Assembly (NCBI GenBank): GCA_977006965.1
Contig: OZ345352.1
Location: 1,178,001 to 1,242,000, forward strand
Direction of reading: 5' to 3'
Length of the DNA stretch: 64,000 nucleotides
Source: Phymatolithon calcareum
Lineage: Eukaryota; Rhodophyta; Florideophyceae; Hapalidiales
Positions 9,885-20,348 of the stretch are shown one piece after another. The first letter of the stretch is position 1, and each line of letters opens with the position of its first letter. A program made the translations under genes and the position numbers. Under the pieces are notes generated by a model, which was given only the letters and a program-made list of their open reading frames with translations, was not told the origin of the DNA and ran no database searches.

Positions 9885-9965
9885 TCTCTTTCTTTCTTTT
9901 ATTTCGGAAAGATCGGTCACAAAGAGGATGAGCGCCAGAAGCTGTTCTGCAGCAGCTTCTCATTG
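9885..9965 (-). mobile_element. Extreme 3' end of a family R LINE
   Basis: On the minus strand it matches the last codons and tail of the complete element at 20349-24568: AATGAGAAGCTGCTGCAGAAC, then CCGATCTTTCCG, AATAAA and AAAG repeats. It is only about 80 bp long and abuts a family P fragment. Confidence 0.75.
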
Positions 9966-10430
9966 TGCTTCAAGTCAAGGAGATACAGGACCTTGGCCAT
10001 AAAATGGTCATTTGGAACATTCCCGCTCATGAGCACATCGGAGCGCATAGAACTTACGGTTCAAACTGGAAATGATGGCTTCGAAGATATCAAGGCAGGC
10101 CTATCAAAAGACAAGATGTCGTCACAAGAAGAGCACTGGATGAAATCATTGCCAAGTTTCAAGCAGCCAAAGCTGCAGCCGAAACATGATTGCATCCGGC
10201 CTACTCCCCGTAGACTATGCGTGACCCAGTATAGTGGAATATTTTCCACTCTCGAGGCCCAATTATGGACCAGAGGTAGGTTTTGGTATTCCACAGGGTC
10301 GAGTAGCACCCATCCATGCAAACGTCCAACATAGAATGACCCTGACCGTGGTTGTACGGCCTTAGCAAAATTGTCCCAAGCGTCTGCAGATTCATCTGTA
10401 ACTTTAAAAAATAAAAACTCCCATGGTCGC
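9966..10430 (+). pseudogene. LINE 3' end, family P
   Basis: The fragment begins in CFKSRRYRTLAIKWSFG near 9970 and continues through MSTSERIELT and GLSKDKMSSQEE to a stop region near 10190. It ends in the family P 3' UTR with GCGTCTGCAGA and an AAATAAAAA box near 10410. Alignment with 33120-33310 shows that the codon after CFKSRR is TAC here and TAA there, so this copy helps identify the premature stop in the near full-length element. Confidence 0.8.
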
Positions 10431-10864
10431 CAACACTTTGAACTCAAAAAGGTCGCTATTAACACTTTTGCTAACACTTGCACCGACGGCTTCCTGGGCA
10501 GTTGCTTCTTCGTCGTCATTTTCGTCATGTTTGCTTCCCGTGTGAGGATCCCGGCCGTCGCACGAAAGGAAGGTTCATCTCACAGTGTACTACGATATTA
10601 TTTAAAAATCTGCTTCCAATCAACATTTCTTCTTCTTCCAATACACAAAGCGTTTTACAAGATATGATGCAAGAGTATCGATACTTCGCCTGCCCTTCTC
10701 TCGATTTTTTAGTTTGCCCTTGATCACCAGAGCACTATGCTGCCGCGCATCTCCTGTGCGAGCGCTTGAGCAGATTAGACAGTGTCGAGAGCCTCGACTC
10801 GAAATATTGTCGCTACTTTACCTTACACAACAAACCGATCAACTCCAGTGGCTGCGTAACGTCA
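10431..10864. other. Unassigned sequence
   Basis: No gene or repeat that I can support. Open frames here are short and without known motifs. Confidence 0.4.
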
Positions 10865-10987
10865 GGGGGCTGCGGGAAAATTGTCAAATGTGGGAAATTT
10901 TCGGCAATTGGATTGGAAATGGGCCAATTGCCGAAATATTACAAATTTCAAATTAGGCGTTTTTACGAATCTGCCATCCACTCCAGC

Positions 10988-11900
10988 CTACACTACCGTA
11001 AAGTCAATGGGCTCGTTTTCAAGAATGCGCGTCTGCTTCGCTGGCGCATTCATAATGACGTACAGAACGCGTTGCGAAGACCCTGCCCACTGTAGAGTAT
11101 GGCACTTAAACCTCGTTTCGCACTTGAACGGCAAAGAAATTCGGGACTTAGTTTCGATATTACCGTCGTGTGGACGACGCAGTTTGTCCAAAAACGGGTA
11201 GAAACTTTTCAGCATAGGGTGATACTTTTCGATACGAGCGACACCACCGGCTCCCTTGAGCCACATTTTGTGCAAAGTCTCCATGTCTACCATTGCTCGC
11301 GGCCACACGACGGAGTACTCCAGCACCCAGCCTTGACTCACAACATTCAGCGAGAAGTCGTCGCGCTTCTCCGTACCCGCACACATCAGGATTGCAACGG
11401 AAACACGGCGATTCTCGAGGTCCTCGGGGTTATTCCACTCCCCCACTGAATAAATTGGTTTGAATTCCTTATGCGGCATGATCTCTGCACCAGACCGCAT
11501 GTCCTCATCACTCTCCGACTCCCCATCCGTGCACTCCAGATCGATCGACATCCCAGCATTCTCCGCGCCGTCCGGGACGACATCAGCAACAGTGCATTTC
11601 GTGTTGAGGTTCAATTCAGATTTAGCAGGAGAACCTGTGAAAAAAATTTGTCAGAAAGACTGTTAAGCGCAATGCGAAAAGGGCCAGTATTGCGCTTGAC
11701 ATACCGTTTTTTGAAATTCCTGAGGCGTACTTGATACGCAAGCGGCGAAGTTTTGCGGCAAAGGTTGTTGACTTTATCCCCTTGAACGACTCGATGTAGC
11801 TAGGATGTTCGCGCACGCTTCTCGGCATCATGCCCTCGATCTTCTTCTCTCGCACGAGGCGCTCAAGAAGCGCGGAAGATTCGGGATTGAATTTAGACAT
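10988..11900 (-). CDS. Second protein of the PIF/Harbinger-like element (two exons)
   Basis: Exon 1 is 11705-11900 and exon 2 is 10988-11634. The 70-bp intron has donor GTATGT and acceptor TTTTTTCACAG, and splicing joins a glycine codon in frame. The product has 280 residues. The N-terminal part (SSALLERLVREKKIEG...FKGIKSTTFAAKLRRLR) looks like a small helical DNA-binding domain of the kind found in partner proteins of Harbinger transposases; I infer this from position and pattern. The middle is acidic (DGESESDEDM), and the C-terminal half (SVAILMCAGTEKRDDF...WVLEYSVVWPRAMVDMETLHKMW) is not recognised. The frame is open throughout, so it could still be functional. The start ATG at 11900 was chosen as the first in frame with the helical domain. 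Confidence 0.65.
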
Positions 11901-12017
11901 TACGCAAATTGTGGCGTGCGTTAGCTTGCTACGCGTGATGCAAGTGCGGCTGGGGAAGGTACAGTGCTTTCTTTTGTAGCTCGCGGGTGATGCCTCTATG
12001 ATAGGAAATGAAAACAC

Positions 12018-12976
12018 AGTTCGGCCCGGTTTCCTTTTCCCGCGAAATCCAGAAAGATATCATTGTATTGGTTTATTAATGTTCTCCCATTGCCTGCGGA
12101 ATGTATGATAAAAATGCCTCTTGCAAACGCTGACAATCTGTTCGATTGTCCGTGCCGTCAGTCGCATAGCGACAAAAAAAGCAACACGCAACAATTTGTC
12201 GCATGAAATCGTACAACTTACAATAAAAATTTTTCTTGCTCAGGCTCTACAGTGCAACTGAATGACTCTAGGGCAAATAAATAAAGGCAGGAGAGTAGAA
12301 ATATATACGTTCTAATGCACTCAAAAAAGAAAACCTTTCTCGGTGCTACCGGAAGGCTGCGCTACGCGCTACTAAAACCCGAAAAATGACGAAAAACTAC
12401 AAAATCGCGACTTTAGTTTCGCGCATTGGAGAGTCATGGAGATCGGAATAAGATAATTCGTTGCATTGTGGAGTAGTTTATGGTGTTTTGTAGTCACTTA
12501 TCTGATAAAATCGCCTTTTAATCTTCTACAAAGCCCAATATTAGACGAACTATACTTGTCGCTTTTTTTCAAATCCAACAGAATCGTACAACATCGATGC
12601 GCACATGTACGTGGGTGTGTCAGCTACATCGACGCATTCGTCAACTATCTGACGTGATCTAATGACATCATACCAATCGAATCTTTGATGGAAACGTGTC
12701 AAGTGTGCATTAATGAGTCCCATGTGTACAGCCCTCATTAAATTTCAGAAATATGCTCAAAGATGGTACATTGCTTACAAGTTTGCAACATATAATAGCT
12801 CAGCCCGCTTTGATCGCGTCCATTATGCCATAATTGTACAGAAAAACTAGCTTTTGCTATCATAACCCCCAGCGCTGAGCATCGCAAGGATACACTGATG
12901 ACATTACTTCACAGTACTCCTCTGCTCGCCATCGCTATCCACCGGCTTATTGCGCTGCTTCGACTTGCACAACACC
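12018..12976. other. Intergenic region between the divergent transposon genes
   Basis: About 960 bp, AT-rich, without coding signal. It must contain both promoters of the element. No single TATA box stands out. Confidence 0.4.
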
Positions 12977-13877
12977 ATGGTACTCTCTGCAGAGTACTTC
13001 TCCTGGCTTGCACACGCTTCCATTGGAAGAGCTCCCGGACTAAACCAACATACAACGGCGCGGCGCTTCCGCGCTCTCTACGGCGTGAGCCCTCGCGTGT
13101 GCGCCATTGTGTGGAATCTGATCCTCAAGCATCTGCCACCTCACGCCGCGCCCAAGCATCTACTGTGGACTTTGCTTTTCTTGAAGCTCTATGCGAGTGA
13201 AAATGTAAACGCGTGAATCGTTGGGGCTGACGAAAAAACGTTTCGTCTCTGGCAATGGAGAATTGTCAAAATTATTGCGGCACTAAATGTGGTAAGCTCC
13301 TACATGTTCTTTTTCTTCCACTGTGCAACAGCGTCACGGTTTTAACTCCGTTCAGATTTCATGGGATGCGCGCGTAAACTCCAGGTCTATTTTGCTGTGT
13401 AGGACAAGTGTCGACGGGACCGATTTTCGGATCTGTGAGCCTTCTCCGTTCAGCCCCTCCTGGTACTCACACAAATTTAAAGGGCCAGGGTTGCGCTATG
13501 AAGTTGCGCTCGCTATTGAGACGGGCGAGATAGTCTGGATTCATGGGCCTTTTCAGGCCGGTGCATTCAGCGACGTTTCAATTTTTCGGCTCGGTCTGAA
13601 GAAAGTGCTATCAGAAAATGAGCGCGTTGTCGCCGATGGAGGGTACCCTGACGAGAAATGTGTAACACCAAAAATGCTTTCCGGGCAGTTGAAAAATGGG
13701 TTTGCGACCGTCCGTGCGCGGCATGAGACAGTGAACGAGCGTTTTAAGAACTTCTCTATTCTTGGGCATAGGTTTAGACACAGACCCTCCCTCCATTCGT
13801 TCTGTTTTCACGCTGTAGCGAACCTAACCCATCTTATGATGCAAAGTGAAAGTCCCCTCTTTCAAATTCTTTTCTAA
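12977..13877 (+). pseudogene. PIF/Harbinger-like DDE transposase, one nonsense codon and one intron
   Basis: The frame opens with ATG at 12977 (MVLSAEYFSWL). The first part carries the conserved KHLLWTLLFLKLYASENVNA block, then TGA at 13214-13216 where related transposases have a small residue, then GADEKTFRLWQW in the same frame. An intron starts at 13292 (GTAAGC). The acceptor is either 13331 (64-bp alternative excluded; 40 bp) or, more likely from alignment, 13355 (64 bp). Both keep the frame. Exon 2 carries TSVDGTDFRICEP (first Asp), SHKFKGPGLRYEV, IVWIHGPF, FSDVSIFR, VVADGGYPDE (second Asp) and ARHETVNERFK (Glu), i.e. the full DDE set, ending at 13877. It would cut and join the element ends. 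Only the single TGA appears to disable it. Confidence 0.8.
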
Positions 13878-13918
13878 ATTAGTATAAATATCATTTCTAC
13901 AACTTTCCCGCACCCCCC

Positions 13919-14806
13919 AGCGCTACTTCCAGAAACTCCGTGGTCGATGTCCGCTGTTCTCCGGCTCGTCCATCGCCCGATCTTAAATAATCTCCACACC
14001 CGCAAAACGCGGGGAATTACCCCGATGTCCCTCTGCCGGCAGTTGCTGTCCACTATACCGTATGAAAGCAAGTGCACAATCGCAATATCCCTGCTTACAG
14101 ATTCCATGATTCTTGCTCCGCAACAGGGCTCTGTTAAGTCATTAAACTCGACTGTAGATCACATTAATTGCTGGAGGATCTGCGGTCAGTATACCCAGCC
14201 TTGTTGGTGGCTCTGCTCTGTCATCTGAGCTGCAAGTCACCAAAGTGTCAAACTTTGTGCATTGTGGTTGTCCTCAGTGGGCCTATCTATTTCTAATGCT
14301 GTTCTAGTCGCATGATTTCGTTCCCTTCTGTGTGATTATGACAGGCAAGTTATATTTTTAAAAGTAACATGCCTTGCATATTCACAGAAAAACAATTCTT
14401 TTTTTGAAAAACTCTGTACGACTTCCACGTGCCTAGGATCGAAACGCCAAGCGCGTCAGATGATCATCTGCAGTCTATTCTTCCCCTCGAGGTTCTCTTC
14501 ATCTGAGATAGGACGTTTTTTCTAAGCAGGATACTGGTGGAACATGAAATTCACCAAGATACGTTCTAGAAGCAAGAATCAATGGGAAATCTCGCCTTGT
14601 CACCAGCACACCTCTATGCATCCAATCTTCAGATCGAGAACCAGCATATCCCAGAGAGGGTAGAGCAAACGCAGACACGATGTGCAATCTTAGAAAAACG
14701 ACTCTTTGGGTGTGCAATATCCAGTATAGCTCATTTATCGAATTAAACAACAAAACACCCATCGTCTATTTGTGAAAACCATTTCTGGTGGAATATATGC
14801 CGCCCC
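13919..14806. other. Unassigned sequence
   Basis: No gene, RNA or repeat recognised on either strand. Confidence 0.4.
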
Positions 14807-15190
14807 ATGGATTGGATGAGCGAAGAAAAATATTCACGGAGAAGAAGATTAAGAATGGATCAAAGCGTTCTTGGCATTATCATTGCCGAGGCTCATGGAG
14901 CTGTGAGAGGAACCTTCTTGAGAATTCGATTTTTGCGTCCGCACTACCAGTCTGGAAAAGCTGCAAATCCAGTCCAAAATATTTTCACTTGTAATGAAGA
15001 CGCGGCACAGGTATTGCGTGGCTGCTGTGCTCATCTATGGGACATTTTTCTAATACATTTCTATTTTTCGGAAGTGGAATTGCTTTTCAACCAAACGTTT
15101 CATGATATTTCAAGCTTTTGCTCAAAAATGCGTGAAAACATCTGGAGCGAAAGTTGCAAATCAACGCTGCACCGTGGAATCAGCCACTGA
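14807..15190 (+). CDS. Possible hypothetical protein, 127 residues
   Basis: An ATG-initiated open frame, basic at the N-terminus (EEKYSRRRRLRM), with no signal peptide, domain or paralogue in the window. It could be a chance frame; no codon bias or flanking promoter supports it. I list it because it is the best candidate in a gene-free stretch. Confidence 0.2.
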   Translation: MDWMSEEKYSRRRRLRMDQSVLGIIIAEAHGAVRGTFLRIRFLRPHYQSGKAANPVQNIFTCNEDAAQVLRGCCAHLWDIFLIHFYFSEVELLFNQTFHDISSFCSKMRENIWSESCKSTLHRGISH

Positions 15191-15530
15191 AAACATCCGC
15201 CGCGTCCTCGTAACCAGTCCACGAAATAATGACTGGTAATGAGGACTTTTGTGACTGGGTCTATGCCTCGACTTTGATGAATTATCAAGAAGGCCCCTCT
15301 GTGAGCGAAGACCTCGGATTATGTTGGGTGTTATATGCGCGGCGTACTCACGTACTGGCCTGATATTGTTTTGAAAAGCCTGATGATTTTTTATCTTTTA
15401 TATTCTTTCCTTGTCATGCCTAGTTTACTCATAAGCCGCATTTTTGCAACTACGCTTTCTGAATCGCTCCAGAAGCCTGTAGTGACGAATTCCGTTCTGG
15501 TCATCGGTCGTACTGACATATTCTAGTGCG

Positions 15531-15860
15531 TCATATATGAACTTCCTCGTACTCCGGTAGGGTCTTCCAATGCTTCGCCTTGGGAGTTTGACTGAGCACT
15601 TTCGGGTCGATCAAGTCCTTCGAATAGACCTCTGCCCATTCAGAGCCTTCATTGAGAATTTCCTCAAGATCTCCTTCTTTCCTCGCCATTTGCATTACGT
15701 CGTCAGCAAATATATTCAAGCGAAGACTCACATCAAAATCAAAGCTCATAGCCGTAATTCTTTCAGCCAAGGTGTCCATTATAGAAGGGTCCAGCAGTCC
15801 GTATCAAAGCTTTCAAAATAAATTTGAATACATTTTGGTTGATGCTCATTCCTAGCATTT
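15531..15860 (-). pseudogene. Small reverse transcriptase fragment
   Basis: The minus strand encodes LRLNIFADDVMQMARKEGDLEEILNEGSEW, the FADD catalytic box and the following helix of a LINE RT. The flanks are not alignable with the other families here, so it is an old remnant of a further family. Confidence 0.65.
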
Positions 15861-16079
15861 TGGTATACACGAAATTTTGACAGTTCGCAGAAGGGGTGTC
15901 CGCCTAAACGTGCTCTCACGTGTGCAGATGTCCACCTAGTCCCTATTTTGACTTCGCTCCAATTATCCCGATGTCCACTCTAATCAACTGGTTGTGAATC
16001 CAGTGGCGAGGAGAGAGGCACGCGTTTTCGCGAAATTATCCTCTCATGTTATGTACTACTGTATGCCATCTGGGGAATC

Positions 16080-16470
16080 AATGCGTTGATCTCTACAGCA
16101 GTGCATCGCTGTAGTAAATAATCTTGCTTGTAGAGCACAACAAATGCTGGAGGTTCTCATGCCACTACAGTTCGTAAACTCGGCCTCATCGGTGCGGTAC
16201 AAATAGTTCTGCTTTGTCATGTTAAGTATCTTTTGGTTTCAGAGATTCTCCATGTGCCTATCTATTGATAACGCTGCTCTGATTGCATCATTCCCTCGCT
16301 TCTGTACAAGAAGGCGACGCAATCTGTGATGCTGGCTGCCAAGCTGTTTGTATATTTTTGCAATGCTCCTCTCAAATACTGTAACATTTGACTTGTGCTT
16401 CCAAGTCCAAATGATCGAAACGTCGAGCGCGAGAGACGATTAGCTCGTTTCCTCCCCACGAATTCCAAGA
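16080..16470 (-). repeat. Dispersed repeat with a conserved short frame (partner 44400-45250)
   Basis: The minus strand at 16262-16468 encodes a 68-residue frame with SQMLQYL, ITDCV and EGMMQSEQ. The plus strand at 44419-44625 encodes SQMLQCL, ITDCV and EGMMRSEQ in the same order. The flanking 16080-16160 (GCACAACAAATGCTGGAGG) also matches 45150-45195. The repeat is probably a remnant of an unrecognised gene or transposon; the frame is conserved although the DNA has diverged. Confidence 0.6.
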
Positions 16471-16733
16471 CATTGCCTCGAGTTTAGGAGCTGGAAGCAA
16501 TTTCCCCGGGGAATTGTTGCCTCGAATCTTGTTCCCAGCAGTTCTTTAAGCATCCAAAGTTTAAATCGATAAATATTTCAATTTAACCTGCACATCCTAC
16601 GGTTGGCAGATCCTGTGCGAACACGTTGAACGGGAAGAGGCTCCCATTGCTGTGAGCTCCTCAGTACTGCTGGTCTACGAGAGATCTATATCGCCAAATT
16701 GCTATCGAGCTTCGGCAGACGATGTTGCTAGTG

Positions 16734-16741
16734 TATATATA
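16734..16741 (+). promoter_or_regulatory. TATA box of vWA gene 1
   Basis: TATATATA lies 57 bp before the ATG at 16798. The identical box occurs at the same distance upstream of vWA gene 2 (24808-24815, minus strand), and homology between the two upstream regions begins close to this box. Confidence 0.65.
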
Positions 16742-16797
16742 CCGCTCTTTGGATTGCCCTGTAGAGCACAAACCACCATCGACGGCAATCATCAGCT

Positions 16798-18189
16798 ATG
16801 GCCAAGTACATTGCATGGATCCAAGTGCTCTTCGCATTCGCTCTTCTCATTGCCGCGACGCATGCAGCTGTGAGCGAGGACCATGCATTCGATGATCTCG
16901 AAGCTGTTCTTAAAGAACACGTTCGTTCTCTAGATGCTGGAGAAGACGCCTCTAAAATCGCAAACACAATTCGCCAGTCTGCATCCGGTCCGGGTCCTGA
17001 ATGCATCAGCAAATCAAAGTGCTATCCAGTGCAAAGCTGCGGTACTTTCGATTGTCCCTACTGCTCTAAACTGCGTTGTCTACCAAGCCGTGAGGTTGAA
17101 CGCACCAAAGAAATCTTCTCTATCAAATGCGAAAGATCACCCTGTGCACCTGATGCCGCAGACAGTACCCGCAATTGCTGCACTAGAAACTTCTGCATCA
17201 CCAACACCTGCAAACCAGCTCAGCTTCCCGTCGTTTCTCTTGCTGGAAAGTCTGTCGGTGATACGTTCACTGTTAATTCCGTTATCAAGGTCCCAGCCAA
17301 ACTGACCACCGATGTCTACATGCTCTCTGATACCACGGGTAGCATGAGTGGCGAGATTAAGGCTGTGCGCAACCAAATGGAGGAACTCATAAAGGCTCTA
17401 AAGAAAACAGAGACTTCGGATATTGCTTTTGGCGTCGGAGAATTCAGGGATGAGAGGGAATTGGGGGATGGGTTCAGAAATCTGCAACCACTTGCCCTGG
17501 ACACGAACAAGTCACTTGAAGCTGTGAACAAACTGCCCGCGACTGGAGGTAAAGATGGACCGGAAGGCGGGCTTGTTGCACTCTACAAGATTGCCACGGA
17601 TACCGAGATCGGATGGCGCAAGGAGAGCAGGAAGATCGTCGTATTTTACGGTGATGCACCGCAGCATGAGCCTACATGCCTTTCCGGAAAGGTGCTCAAG
17701 CGTGCTGATGTTATCGATGCTTTGCTCTTGCGCAATATCACTGTTGTGGCAGTGAGCTTCCAAGGTGGACTAGACAGGCCGACGTTCGAGATTTCGTGTG
17801 AGAAAAAGGTCGATCCAAGCAAACGGACTGCTGGAAACCAAGGCAAGGAGATCGCGAGCAAGACATTTGGGGCACGCAAGGAGGTTACAGCTGCCAATCC
17901 GAAGTCTATGGAAGTGTTGGATGCGATTACGACGGCAATTGCTGAATCAAAGCTTTTTCTGGACGTTGCAAGGACTAACTGTGAAGCAATCACTATCGAG
18001 TATGTTCCTTCTTTCCCGACTATGGTAACGCTTGGTGCTGAAGTGAGGTTTGATCAGAAGATCACAATCAATCCTGAAATATGCGCTCTCGGAATCGAAG
18101 AATGCAGGACCTATTTCTCTGTTTCCGGTCCTCTCGTTGCGGAGCAAACTATTAGTACTATCGATGTTCGGGGATGTGATGGTTTCTAA
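16798..18189 (+). CDS. Secreted protein with a cysteine-rich region and an integrin-beta-like vWA domain
   Basis: The protein has 463 residues. A signal peptide covers residues 1-23 (LFAFALLIAATHA). Residues about 63-140 hold some sixteen cysteines in CxxC and CC patterns. The vWA domain runs from about 172 to 390. Its metal site is D178-T-T-G-S-M-S, and the order GGKDGPEGG (253-258), EIGWRKESRKIVVF and YGDAPQHE (284-291) follows the I-like domain of integrin beta subunits more closely than other vWA domains. There is no transmembrane segment, EGF repeat or cytoplasmic tail, so it is not an integrin but probably an extracellular adhesion or matrix protein. The frame is intact. The start is fixed by the signal peptide and the TATA box upstream. 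A second copy lies in inverted orientation downstream. Confidence 0.85.
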   Translation: MAKYIAWIQVLFAFALLIAATHAAVSEDHAFDDLEAVLKEHVRSLDAGEDASKIANTIRQSASGPGPECISKSKCYPVQSCGTFDCPYCSKLRCLPSREVERTKEIFSIKCERSPCAPDAADSTRNCCTRNFCITNTCKPAQLPVVSLAGKSVGDTFTVNSVIKVPAKLTTDVYMLSDTTGSMSGEIKAVRNQMEELIKALKKTETSDIAFGVGEFRDERELGDGFRNLQPLALDTNKSLEAVNKLPATGGKDGPEGGLVALYKIATDTEIGWRKESRKIVVFYGDAPQHEPTCLSGKVLKRADVIDALLLRNITVVAVSFQGGLDRPTFEISCEKKVDPSKRTAGNQGKEIASKTFGARKEVTAANPKSMEVLDAITTAIAESKLFLDVARTNCEAITIEYVPSFPTMVTLGAEVRFDQKITINPEICALGIEECRTYFSVSGPLVAEQTISTIDVRGCDGF

Positions 18190-18573
18190 TACTGTGACAT
18201 GCGCATTTCTTCTGTTAGAAGAATATTACTACAATACCTTCTAAGTAGCTCTTAGGTTAAGGCAGAGTGGTAAAACCAATGGTCAAGTGCATTGACTAAT
18301 AATTAGCTACAACGCTCCAGCCCACGTCGAGGACAATGATAATTTTGATTTATTTATTGCAGTTCTAAGATCCATGCTTTAATGGCATAATCCGAAGCGC
18401 AGTTTAAGAGATCACGACTTCTTCCACCGTTATTCTTCGCTCGACGAAGTCGGAGATTAGATGTCTATCCCCAGAGTCAGAGCACGTTCACATAGACGCA
18501 ATGGCAGATAACCCTCGGTGTTCTGATGCTCACGTAGGTCGTAATGAAGAGGATTTATTCTGGGGTATGTGAT

Positions 18574-18711
18574 GTTTTAATATACAGGCTCCCAAAACCT
18601 CAGTTTGAGTAACAGGGCCGCTTCTCACACTTCCACATTCTATTCTCCTTAAATCTCATTAATTCAATTTCTCTTCCCATGAGGGCCCGAGTGCGTCCTT
18701 TACATTCATAT
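18574..18711 (-). mobile_element. LINE 3' end, family B, forming the palindrome spacer
   Basis: On the minus strand it reads EYECKGRTRALMGREI, a stop region, CTCAAACTGAGGTTTTGGGAG and TAAAACATCACATACCCC. It is the only non-mirrored sequence at the centre of the inverted duplication. The related site at 43.77-43.86 kb has the same LINE end followed by the same flank, so the element was there before the region was inverted. Confidence 0.75.
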
Positions 18712-20334
18712 TCATATCCCCCAATAAATCCACTTCATTACGACCTACGTGAGCATCAGAACACCGAGGGTCATCTGCCATTGCGTCTATGTGGACGTGC
18801 TCTAACTCTGGGGATAGACATCTAATCTCCGACTTCGTCGAGCGAAGAATAACGGTGGAAGAAGTCGTGATCTTTTAAACTGCGCTTCGAATTATGCCAT
18901 TAAAGCATGGAACTTAGGACTGCAATAAATAAATCAAAATTATCATTGTCCTCGACGTGGACTGGAATGCTGTTCCTGATTGTTAGTCAATGCACTTGAC
19001 CATAGGTTTTACTACTCTGCCTTAACGTAAGAGCTGCTTAGAATGTATTGTAGTAATCTTCCTCTTTCAAAAGAAATGAACATGTCCCAGTACTAGGAAC
19101 CATCACATCCCAGAACATCGATAGTACTAATAGTTTGCTCCGCAACGAGAGGACCGGAAACAGAGAAATAGGTCCTGCATTCTTCGATTCCGAGAGCGCA
19201 TATTTCAGGATTGATTTTGATCTTCTGATCAAACCTCACTTCAGCACCAAGCGTAACCATAGTCGGGAAAGAAGGAACATATTCGATAGTGATTGCTTCA
19301 CAGTCAGTCCTTGCAACATCCAGAAAAAGCTTTGATTCAGCAATTGCCTTCGTAATCGCATCCAACACTTCCATAGACTTCGGATTGGCAGCTGTAACCT
19401 CCTTGCGTGCCCCAAATGTCTTGCTCGCGATCTCCTTGCCTTGTTTTCCAGCGGTCCGTTTGCCTTCATCGGTCTTTTTATCACATGAAATCTCGAACGT
19501 CGGCCTGTCTAGTCCACCTTGGAAGCTCACTGCCACAACAGTGATATTGCGCAAGAGCAAAGCATCGATAACATCGCCACGCTTCAGTACTTTTCCGGAA
19601 AGACAGGTAGGTTCGTGCTGCGGTGCATCACCATAAAATACGACGATCTTCCTGCTCTCCTTGCGCCATCCGATCTCGGTATCCGTGGCAATCTTGTAGA
19701 GTGCAACAAGTCCGCCTTCCGGTCCATCTCCACCTCCGTTTGCAAGCAGTTTGTTCACAGCTTCAATTGACTTGCTAGTTTTCAGGTCAATACGTTGCAG
19801 ATTTTTGAACCCATCCCCCAACTCTGTCTCGTCCCTGAATTCTCCGACGCCAAAAGCAATATCCTCGCTCTGTGTTTTCTTCAGATTCCTTATGAGATCC
19901 TCCATTTGCTTGCGCACAGCCTTAATCTCGACACTCATGCTACCCGTGGTATCAGAGAGCATGTAGACATCCGTGGTCAGTTTGGTTGGGACCTTGATGA
20001 CAGAATTAACAGTGAACGTATCACCAACAGACTTTCCAGCAAGAGAAATTTCGGGAAGCTTAGCTGGTTTGCAGGTGTTGGTGATGCAGAAGTTTCTAGT
20101 GCAGCAATTGCGGGGACTCTTAGTTGGTGTTGGTGATGCAGAAGTCTTGAGTCCATCAATTTCGGGTGCACAGGGAGATTTTTCGCATTTGACTGTGAAG
20201 ATTTCTTTGGTGCGTTCAACCTCACGGCTTGGTAGACAACGCAGTTTAGAGCAGAAGGAACAATCGAAAGTACCGCAGCTTCGGACTGGATAGCACTTTG
20301 ACTTGCTGATGCATTCAGAACCAGGACCTGATGC

Positions 20335-20348
20335 AGACTGATGAATTG
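20335..20348. repeat. 14-bp target-site duplication, left copy
   Basis: AGACTGATGAATTG at 20335-20348 is repeated exactly at 24569-24582. It brackets the family R element and is single-copy in vWA gene 1 apart from base differences. Confidence 0.95.

Larger units (their letters stand above)
10865..13918. mobile_element. PIF/Harbinger-like DNA transposon with two divergent genes
   Basis: The ends are 20-bp imperfect inverted repeats, GGGGGCTGCGGGAAAATTGT at 10865-10884 and its counterpart at 13899-13918 (18 of 20 match). The element is 3,054 bp and holds two divergent genes: a DDE transposase on the plus strand and a smaller two-exon gene on the minus strand. This arrangement is typical of PIF/Harbinger elements, where the second gene is a DNA-binding partner. 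No clear 3-bp target duplication is visible (TCA on the left, AGC on the right). Confidence 0.75.
16725..18573 (+). repeat. Left arm of the large inverted duplication
   Basis: From the TATA box of vWA gene 1 through its 3' flank to about 18573, the sequence is mirrored in 18712-24825. Downstream of the gene the arms match closely (for example AGATCACGACTTCTTCCACC and its complement). Part of this 3' flank, 18360-18570, also recurs at 43840-44010. Confidence 0.85.

Noticed and set aside
16798-18189. True integrin beta subunit
   Set aside because: No PSI/EGF stalk, no transmembrane segment and no cytoplasmic tail; only the vWA domain resembles it.
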